NCBI GenBank assembly: GCA_021846695.1 | Contig: JAJZWN010000063.1 | Location: 1-7,261 of the forward strand | Origin: Thermoplasmata archaeon | GTDB lineage: Archaea; Thermoplasmatota; Thermoplasmata; Thermoplasmatales; Thermoplasmataceae | Length of the DNA stretch: 7,261 nt | Direction of reading: 5' to 3' | Shown here: positions 1-4,960 of the stretch, piece after piece | Layout of the letters: each line of letters opens with the position of its first letter | Numbering within the stretch: the stretch's first letter is position 1 | Made by a program: the position numbers and the translations under genes | Notes under the pieces: generated by a model | What the model was told of the DNA's origin: nothing | Databases searched by the model: none | What the model saw: the letters and a program-made list of their open reading frames with translations, nothing else

Positions 1-851
1 TTATTTTTGCAGAATCCATTTAATTCACCTTTAAGGTTTATATTATTTTTAAGGTAATAATCTATTATATCGCACGCAAGCCATATATTTGTCAGCCGGT
101 AATAAATAAAATCTCCTGGAAATTTAATATATTCCGATGGTGCCCATATTTCATAATAGAAATAATAACTCAGAGCATGAAGGAGCTGATCCTCTTCCAG
201 ATATATGGCATAATCGCCGTTGTCTATCCCTCCCTTCAGATTTGATAATACCCATGTTCTGTCAACCAGAACCATTTCAAGTGGTTTTCCGTCTATGAAT
301 TTCAGTATGACTCCTTCAGGCACATTTAAAAGTTCTTTCTTTGGTGTATCATTAAATAATACTAAACCCACAGTTATTCCATTTTTTATCTGCCTTGGCA
401 AAATCGTGCTTATATATTTATATGATTCATGGGAAAGTGCCATTATAATTTCATTCCTTGCTGAATATACCATTGATTTTATCCTATCCTGAACGTTTTT
501 GTTACCTTTCACAAACCATATATATGGATCTTTAAGAGGCACCGTTTCAATATGTTTTTCTATATAAGTGTCTAGCTCTTGCATGTAGTTATCCATCCAT
601 AACATTTCCTTACGCATAACAGTATCAACGGGAACTGCTCTGTATAAATGCTTCTTGCCTGTAACAACATCTACGAATCCCTTTTCCTGCAAGGCATTAA
701 AAAGATCATATATTCTTGGTTGCGGAACACCAGCGATTTTAACCGCCCCTGTAGGGGTATTAGGACCATAAAGCAAAAGAACTCTATAAAGCTTTATCTC
801 GTAATTGGACAAGCCAAATCTTGAAAGACTTGAAAAAATGTCTTCACCCAT
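1..851 (-). CDS. TrmB-family transcriptional regulator, C-terminus cut off by the window edge
   Basis: Partial gene: 283 codons read without a stop from ATG at 851 down to the left edge (a TAA at 3-1 is out of frame). Residues about 8-75 form the winged-helix domain of the TrmB family: 'FGLSNYEIKLYRVLL', then 'GVPQPRIYDLFNALQEKGFV', then a wing ending 'HLYRAVPVD'. A short helical linker (about 76-105) leads to the effector-binding domain, with 'EIIMALSHES', 'KFIDGKPLEMVLVDRTWVLS' and 'YYFYYEIWAPSEYI'. The last visible part ('YYRLTNIWLACDIID') resembles the start of the C-terminal sugar-binding portion of full TrmB proteins, so roughly 50-60 residues are probably missing. Family knowledge: TrmB proteins repress or activate sugar transport and metabolism genes in response to bound sugars. 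Inference: it may control the adjacent importer. The start is secure, because an in-frame stop lies at 872-870 with no other start codon between. Confidence 0.88.
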   Translation of the reverse strand, partial: MGEDIFSSLSRFGLSNYEIKLYRVLLLYGPNTPTGAVKIAGVPQPRIYDLFNALQEKGFVDVVTGKKHLYRAVPVDTVMRKEMLWMDNYMQELDTYIEKHIETVPLKDPYIWFVKGNKNVQDRIKSMVYSARNEIIMALSHESYKYISTILPRQIKNGITVGLVLFNDTPKKELLNVPEGVILKFIDGKPLEMVLVDRTWVLSNLKGGIDNGDYAIYLEEDQLLHALSYYFYYEIWAPSEYIKFPGDFIYYRLTNIWLACDIIDYYLKNNINLKGELNGFCKN

Positions 852-865
852 ATATTTTATATGAT

Positions 866-877
866 TATTTTATATAA
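866..877 (-). promoter_or_regulatory. TATA box of the TrmB-family gene
   Basis: The minus strand reads TTATATAAAATA, a good archaeal TATA box. Its centre is about 23-25 nt before the ATG at 851, and no Shine-Dalgarno sequence precedes that ATG. The transcript is therefore probably leaderless. The regulator thus seems to have its own promoter, although read-through from the upstream operon is possible because no clear terminator lies between 852 and 936. Confidence 0.55.
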
Positions 878-921
878 GAATGTATTTATATCAACTACTC
901 CGAGCTAATCAGATGTAGGAT

Positions 922-938
922 TTCTCGCTCACAATGTT
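922..938 (-). repeat. Short dispersed repeat, copy A (3' end of the operon)
   Basis: The minus strand reads AACATTGTGAGCGAGAA. A second copy in the same orientation at 4933-4950 reads AACATTTGCGAGCGAGAA: 16 identical positions, one mismatch and one gap. Weaker similarity continues on both sides (GAGA-A/T-rich before, a TCCT-containing stretch after). Copy A overlaps the TAA stop (939-937) of the last transporter gene. It could be the trace of a mobile-element end or a shared 3'-end RNA signal. No oligo-T terminator follows it. Confidence 0.5.
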
Positions 939-1923
939 ATATTCTCTGTGCCCATGAAGGATAAAGTCTGCATCTCTGAAGGTGGTAAGCATTGTCCGCA
1001 GCTCTCAATTCGGGGTGAATTCTCGTACATTCTGGTTCGGCAAAATTACATCTGGGAGAAAAATAACATCCCTCAGGTCTTGAAGTAAAGTCTATGGTTG
1101 AACCCTTAATTATCATGCTCCTGTCTAATTTATGGCCTATCATTGGTATGCTTTTCATGAGCTGGTATGTATAAGGATGTGCTGGACGTTCAAGTACATC
1201 AGCATATGTTCCCGATTCTACTATTTCTCCACCATACATCATGATTATTTCATCCGATATAGCGAAAAGTATGGATAAATCATGCGATATGAATATCATG
1301 GTTAGCCCCAATTTTTCCTGTATTTTTTTTATATCTGCAAGTATTTCATGCTCCACAAGAACATCAAGCCCGGTTGTGGGTTCGTCTAATATTATAAATT
1401 CTGGGGACAATAAAAGCGACATTGCTATTACAACACGCTGTTTCATTCCACCAGAGAGTTCGTGTGGAAAACTGTCAAGCACATTTTTATTTAGACGCAC
1501 CAGTTCCAGTATTGATGAAATCTTTTCATCGAATTTGTCCTCATGCACATTATGGGCGATCATTACGTCATAAAACTGCAGGCGTATTTTTTTTACGGGG
1601 TTAAGTGCGTTCATTGCAGCCTGAGGTATAAAGGATATCTGTGTTCCACGAATTTTTCTCAGTTCGTTTGCCCTCATTTTGAGCAGGCTATTTCCCTTAA
1701 ATAAAATATCTCCTCCTGTGATTTTGCCGGGATATTTGAATGAGTTATAGAGAACTGATGCAAGGGTACTTTTGCCAGACCCGGACTCTCCTGCTATACC
1801 GAGTATTATATTTTTTTTCACTGAAAAATTGATTTTGTTTAGTATAGGCACATAGCCATTTTCAGTTTCATATCCAGCATTTAGATTTTTTACATTCATC
1901 ATTTGATAAGAATCATTGTACAT
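937..1923 (-). CDS. Dpp/Opp-type ABC importer ATPase, DppD-like
   Basis: This 328-residue cytoplasmic ATPase powers the importer encoded upstream. All nucleotide-binding motifs are intact: Walker A GESGSGKST at 45-53, Q-loop Q101 in 'FIPQAAMNALNP', signature LSGGM 156-160, Walker B FIILDE 176-181, D-loop 'GLD' 185-187 and switch histidine H214. The segment 'ELRKIRGTQ' and the 'ALNPV' Q-loop are typical of the D rather than the F subunit. After about residue 235 comes the oligopeptide/dipeptide C-terminal (oligo_HPY) domain, with 'PAHPYTYQLM' and four cysteines at 286, 292, 299 and 318 ('CYFSPRC', then CX6C, then a distal C). In related OppD proteins this Cys set binds an iron-sulfur cluster. 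The ATG at 1923 has AGGTG at 1933-1929; an alternative is M8 or M9. The gene starts 8 nt after the preceding stop and is last in the operon. Confidence 0.93.
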   Translation of the reverse strand: MYNDSYQMMNVKNLNAGYETENGYVPILNKINFSVKKNIILGIAGESGSGKSTLASVLYNSFKYPGKITGGDILFKGNSLLKMRANELRKIRGTQISFIPQAAMNALNPVKKIRLQFYDVMIAHNVHEDKFDEKISSILELVRLNKNVLDSFPHELSGGMKQRVVIAMSLLLSPEFIILDEPTTGLDVLVEHEILADIKKIQEKLGLTMIFISHDLSILFAISDEIIMMYGGEIVESGTYADVLERPAHPYTYQLMKSIPMIGHKLDRSMIIKGSTIDFTSRPEGCYFSPRCNFAEPECTRIHPELRAADNAYHLQRCRLYPSWAQRI

Positions 1924-1928
1924 TGTTA

Positions 1929-1933
1929 CACCT
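1929..1933 (-). promoter_or_regulatory. Ribosome binding site of the DppD-like gene
   Basis: AGGTG lies 5 nt before the ATG at 1923 and overlaps the TAG stop of the preceding ATPase gene. It supports the longer start over the internal methionines seven and eight codons downstream. Confidence 0.5.
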
Positions 1934-2714
1934 ATATTCTTTTGTAGGGATTCGGGGCGGCTTCAATTAACTTTTTCGTATACTCCTTTGATGGATTATT
2001 TATTATGCTATCTGTATATCCTTCCTCAACAACTTTACCCTCCTGCATTACATATAGTCTATCTGTGATCATGCTTACAGTATTCAAGTCATGTGTAATA
2101 TAAATAATGCTTATGCCTAGTTTATCCTTTATCCTCTGGAGAAGCGTCAGTATCTCTATCCTTACTGAAACATCAAGCATTGAAACAGGTTCATCGGCTA
2201 TTAGTATTTTCGGGTTAACAGCCAGAGCCCTCGCAAGATAAACTCTCTGCCTTTGCCCACCTGATAGCTGATGGGGGAATTTTGCCCTGTATCCGGGGTT
2301 AAGCGTCACCATATTCAGTAATTCGTTTATCCTGTCGTCTATATTGCCTTTGTATTTAGATAAAATGAGTGGGCGTTTTATATGCCACTCTACACTGTGA
2401 TTTGGGTCAAGAGAGGCATATGGATCCTGAAAGACCATCTGTATTTCTCTCCTGTATCTTTTTATCTGTTTTGAATTGTATTTGGTAATGTTCTCATCCA
2501 TGAAGTATATATTTCCAGAGGTGGGTTTATATAAAAATACAAGGATTTTTGCCAGAGTACTTTTACCGCTTCCGCTTGCACCCACTATTCCTATAAGTTC
2601 CCCATTTTCCAGGGTTATATCTATATTGCTTAAAGCCTGTATTTTGTCGGCGGCTACCAATCCGTGTCTGGAAATGAAGGTTTTACTCAGGTTTTCAGTT
2701 CTCAGTATTGACAT
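1932..2714 (-). CDS. Dpp/Opp-type ABC importer ATPase, DppF-like, lacking the C-terminal domain
   Basis: This is the second ATPase of the importer, 260 residues, expected to pair with the DppD-like subunit under the two permeases. Walker A GASGSGKST is at 45-53, the Q-loop 'QMVFQDPYASLDP' has Q96, the signature LSGGQ is at 150-154, Walker B ILIADE at 170-175, the D-loop 'MLD' at 179-181 and the switch histidine is H208. The 'MVFQDPYASL' Q-loop is the usual F-subunit form. The protein ends shortly after 'SKEYTKKLIEAAPNP', where family members normally (about 310-330 aa) continue into the Cys-containing oligo_HPY domain, which is absent. The stop is followed closely by the next gene's start, so this looks like a genuine short form and not a window or frame artefact. 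Its ATG lies inside the 3' end of the permease gene (20-nt overlap), suggesting translational coupling; the upstream SD is weak. Confidence 0.92.
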   Translation of the reverse strand: MSILRTENLSKTFISRHGLVAADKIQALSNIDITLENGELIGIVGASGSGKSTLAKILVFLYKPTSGNIYFMDENITKYNSKQIKRYRREIQMVFQDPYASLDPNHSVEWHIKRPLILSKYKGNIDDRINELLNMVTLNPGYRAKFPHQLSGGQRQRVYLARALAVNPKILIADEPVSMLDVSVRIEILTLLQRIKDKLGISIIYITHDLNTVSMITDRLYVMQEGKVVEEGYTDSIINNPSKEYTKKLIEAAPNPYKRI

Positions 2715-3666
2715 TTAAATCATCATTTATTTTCTTATTCTTTTTACTTTTTTTGCTGTCAAATCTCCTCAAAGAAGGGTTTCCTATTTCGTCCATTCCA
2801 AAATTAAGGAGTATAAAGGAAAACATTAATATGGAAATCATAAAGCTGGGGGGAAGAATCCACCACCACATACCTGTAAGGTATGCTTCGTTGTTTATGG
2901 CCCAGTATAGCATTGTTCCCCAGTTAATCTGCAAGAGATTCCCTACCCCAAGGTATTCCACGAAGGTCAACCCCATAGTCCCGTACATTGCTGTGAAAAA
3001 GAAATTTGAGATGATCACTGGGAATATGGCGCGTATTATCTGCCTAAATATTATGCTTAACCTTGACTCTCCTATTAATACTGACGAAAGGATAAAATCC
3101 CTTTTGGCGATGGATAGTGTAATAGACCTGAATGTCCTTGCACCAAATGCCCAGCCAGTTATTATGAGTATAAGTATTGTAGGAAGGTATCCCAGAGATT
3201 GGTGAATTCCCAGGAAAAATGAGCCAAATAGCATTATCAGCAAGACTCCTGGAATTATAAGGAATATGTTTATTAGGCCTGTTATAAATGCGTTTACCCT
3301 TTCTGATGCAAAGCCTGCAGAAATGCCGACGATTATGGAAATTGATGTGCCAATTATTCCAACAGCAAATCCCACCATAAGTGTAGGCGCCGCACCATAA
3401 AACAATTGTGAAAATACATCCTGCCCATATATAGTTGTTCCAAGAAGATGGGCATAGCTAGGACCCAATCCTCCAGTAAATTCATATCTATTAGGATTGT
3501 ATGGCGTAAAAAACTGCCCGAGTATTCCGAATATGATCAGCGATACCAGTAATATGAAACCTGCTTTTGACTTAGTATTGATAAGGAGTATTTTAAGCGG
3601 CTTTACCATCTTGCCTCCTATTGATCTTAAATTTAAGGATTTCTTTGTATCACTCTGACTTTCCAT
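2695..3666 (-). CDS. Dpp/Opp-type ABC importer permease, DppC-like
   Basis: Inner permease subunit, 323 residues from the chosen ATG. It has a cytoplasmic N-terminal stretch, a first membrane segment (about 35-52), then the family motif 'HLLGTTIYGQDVFSQLFYGA', four to five further hydrophobic segments, and the EAA-type coupling loop 'GARTFRSITLSIAKRDFI...IGES...IIRAIFPVI' (about 175-218) that docks on an ATPase. The C-terminus is Lys-rich ('DSKKSKKNKK'). Start choice: a GTG at 3678 in the same frame would give 327 residues and overlap the upstream gene by 8 nt, but the SD (AGGAG, 3684-3680) is only one base from it. ATG at 3666 sits 8 nt after the extended SD AGGAGAGTGA and 4 nt after the previous stop, so it is preferred. 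The 3' end overlaps the DppF-like start by 20 nt. Confidence 0.92.
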   Translation of the reverse strand: MESQSDTKKSLNLRSIGGKMVKPLKILLINTKSKAGFILLVSLIIFGILGQFFTPYNPNRYEFTGGLGPSYAHLLGTTIYGQDVFSQLFYGAAPTLMVGFAVGIIGTSISIIVGISAGFASERVNAFITGLINIFLIIPGVLLIMLFGSFFLGIHQSLGYLPTILILIITGWAFGARTFRSITLSIAKRDFILSSVLIGESRLSIIFRQIIRAIFPVIISNFFFTAMYGTMGLTFVEYLGVGNLLQINWGTMLYWAINNEAYLTGMWWWILPPSFMISILMFSFILLNFGMDEIGNPSLRRFDSKKSKKNKKINDDLNVNTEN

Positions 3667-3670
3667 AAAG

Positions 3671-4675
3671 TTATTCACTCTCCTGTCTTATTCTCGGATC
3701 AAAAAATCCGTATAGTATGTCTACAATAAAATTTCCAACTAGCACTGCTATTATAACCATAAGGAAAATTCCCTGTATCAGAGGGTAATCAAGATTGTCT
3801 ATTGCAGTTATCATGTATAATCCTACACCAGGATATGAAAAAATTGATTCCTCTATGATAACGCCGCTCACTGAAAGGCCAACGGACATGGCAAATCCTG
3901 TTAGATTGGGGAGTATGGCATTTCTGTAAGCTATTTGATTTATCTGGTATTTTTTATAACCTAAGTTTTCTGAGTAGTTTATGAAATCGCTGTTGACATT
4001 TGGTATAATATTGTTCCTCATTCCAAGCTCCCATCCTCCAAGGGAAGTTAAAATAATGGTAAGTACGGGAAGTACAGAGTGATACAATGCACTTATTATA
4101 AATGGTAGATTAAACCCTATATTCACTGAAGTACTGTATGCACCTCCAAAGGGAAACAATCTCAAGTCAAGTGAAAATATATCGAGCATTATGAAAGCGA
4201 GGACAAATGCTGGAAATGAAGCCATAAACATGGCAAAAATATCAATAAACAAGTCTTTTGCGGAATTTCTATGTATTCCTGCATATCTGCCCATCCTGTT
4301 TCCGATGAAGAATGATATTGTTATGGATGTTATAACTAGAAACAACGTCCATGGAAGTGCATTATAAAGTATGTATGATACCGGTTCAGGAAAAAATGCT
4401 ATGGAAACGCCAAGGTTACCGTGCACTAGATCTGCAAGATAGTTATAATACTGAACATAAAGTGGTGCATTGGATATGCCGTATTCAGATTCCAGCTGAT
4501 GAAGATACGTAGGATTGACGCTCCCGCCACCTTCTCTCAATATTGTAAGATAAACTGTCTGGGCTGGATTTCCGGGCATAAGCCTTGGCAAAATAAAATT
4601 TAACGTAATTGCGCCATAAAGTACAGCAAAAAATGCAATTGTTTTCTTTAAAATATATTTATATGGAACAATCAT
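3671..4675 (-). CDS. Dpp/Opp-type ABC importer permease, DppB-like
   Basis: First permease subunit, 334 residues, the usual length. It has a membrane segment at about 9-30 followed by 'PRLMPGNPAQ', the family's N-terminal signature. An external loop follows, then further hydrophobic segments at roughly 106-126, 143-168, 195-213, 262-278 and 299-322. The EAA-type cytoplasmic loop at about 219-257 ('GMRNNIIPNVNSDFINYSENLGY...RNAILPNL') contacts an ATPase subunit. The C-terminal 'YGFFDPRIR' is the classic DppB ending. The ATG at 4675 is preceded by the extended SD AGGAGATGAG (4690-4681). The stop lies 4 nt before the DppC-like ATG. It is separated from the binding-protein gene by a 285-nt spacer, the only sizeable gap inside the operon. 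Confidence 0.94.
   Translation of the reverse strand: MIVPYKYILKKTIAFFAVLYGAITLNFILPRLMPGNPAQTVYLTILREGGGSVNPTYLHQLESEYGISNAPLYVQYYNYLADLVHGNLGVSIAFFPEPVSYILYNALPWTLFLVITSITISFFIGNRMGRYAGIHRNSAKDLFIDIFAMFMASFPAFVLAFIMLDIFSLDLRLFPFGGAYSTSVNIGFNLPFIISALYHSVLPVLTIILTSLGGWELGMRNNIIPNVNSDFINYSENLGYKKYQINQIAYRNAILPNLTGFAMSVGLSVSGVIIEESIFSYPGVGLYMITAIDNLDYPLIQGIFLMVIIAVLVGNFIVDILYGFFDPRIRQESE
3675..3684 (-). promoter_or_regulatory. Ribosome binding site that decides the DppC-like start
   Basis: The minus strand reads AGGAGAGTGA, close to the AGGAGGTGAT complement of the archaeal 16S rRNA 3' end. It lies 8 nt before ATG 3666 but overlaps or abuts the GTG at 3678, which favours the ATG. Confidence 0.5.
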
Positions 4676-4959
4676 ATGATCTCATCTCCTAGTTTTTGCA
4701 AGTAGCTTGCCACTTCACAGGTTGCTACTGGAATTTCTATGGGTTTGAATTCCCTTGGGTCCGAGAATATTGTTTCTATCATCGTAAGCCGTCTGATTTT
4801 ATGGATACAGGCACACGTAAAGTAATTTGCTATCCAACTTCTTTTACTATGTCTGCTAGTGGGAAAAATAATATTAGGAGAGTAATAATAAAGCTTTCGC
4901 TCTCTTTCACTTCCTCTCTCACGAAGGAGAAATTCTCGCTCGCAAATGTTAAATCTCAC
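4672..4959 (-). CDS. Doubtful 95-codon ORF between binding protein and permease genes
   Basis: An open frame from GTG 4959, immediately after the binding-protein stop, to TGA 4674-4672. It overlaps the DppB-like start by 4 nt (ATGA). The N-terminal half is implausible as protein: it translates the repeat and the purine-rich tract into an Arg/Glu-rich string ('NICEREFLLRERGSERERK'). The C-terminal 36 residues from an internal ATG (4782-4780; 'MIETIFSDPREFKPIEIPV' onward) look more protein-like. Their 'KPIEIPVAT' ending loosely recalls the C-terminal tails of some archaeal IS605/IS1341-type TnpB proteins; that is from memory, not a search. It has no convincing SD. It may be a chance frame, a small coupled protein or a fragment of a decayed element. 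Confidence 0.2.
   Translation of the reverse strand: MRFNICEREFLLRERGSERERKLYYYSPNIIFPTSRHSKRSWIANYFTCACIHKIRRLTMIETIFSDPREFKPIEIPVATCEVASYLQKLGDEII
4681..4690 (-). promoter_or_regulatory. Ribosome binding site of the DppB-like gene
   Basis: AGGAGATGAG on the minus strand, a near match to AGGAGGTGAT, ends 5 nt before the ATG at 4675. It is one of the strongest SDs in the window. This fits independent translation initiation after the long spacer. Confidence 0.6.
4933..4950 (-). repeat. Short dispersed repeat, copy B (after the binding-protein gene)
   Basis: The minus strand reads AACATTTGCGAGCGAGAA, beginning 11 nt after the TAA stop at 4963-4961. It matches copy A at 922-938 at 16 positions in the same orientation. 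The two copies bracket exactly the four membrane and ATPase genes. Unlike copy A, this copy continues into a GNRA-loop hairpin. Confidence 0.5.
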
Positions 4960-4960
4960 G

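Larger units (their letters stand above)
4676..4960 (-). other. Structured 285-nt intercistronic spacer, possible element remnant
   Basis: The gap between the binding-protein stop and the DppB-like start holds, in transcript order: repeat copy B (4950-4933), a hairpin TCCTTC-GTGA-GAGAGGA with one bulged A (4928-4912), a purine-rich stretch (about 4921-4896), a hairpin AGAGC-GAAA-GCTTT with one G-T pair (4903-4890), a TATA-like CTTTATTATTA (4894-4884), a perfect 5-bp hairpin GCAAG-CTA-CTTGC (4710-4698) and the DppB-like SD. Both first hairpins have GNRA-type loops. Possible readings are a decayed IS end, an RNA element that sets binding-protein mRNA levels above permease levels, or a weak internal promoter. 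None is proven. Confidence 0.4.

Noticed and set aside
220..492. Plus-strand open frame of 90 codons
   Set aside because: It is a shadow of the TrmB-family gene, which reads continuously on the other strand with clear homology.
852..936. Terminator after the importer operon
   Set aside because: No oligo-T run or strong hairpin is present after the stop at 937. Only the repeat and the TATA-rich promoter of the next gene are seen.
2708..3205. Plus-strand open frame of 165 codons
   Set aside because: It is antisense to the DppC-like permease, whose family motifs and EAA loop are clear. Its translation shows no recognisable domain.
922..4950. Calling the block between the two repeats a composite transposon
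   Set aside because: The repeats are only 17-18 nt, no transposase lies between them, and no target-site duplication was recognised. It remains a hypothesis, not a feature.
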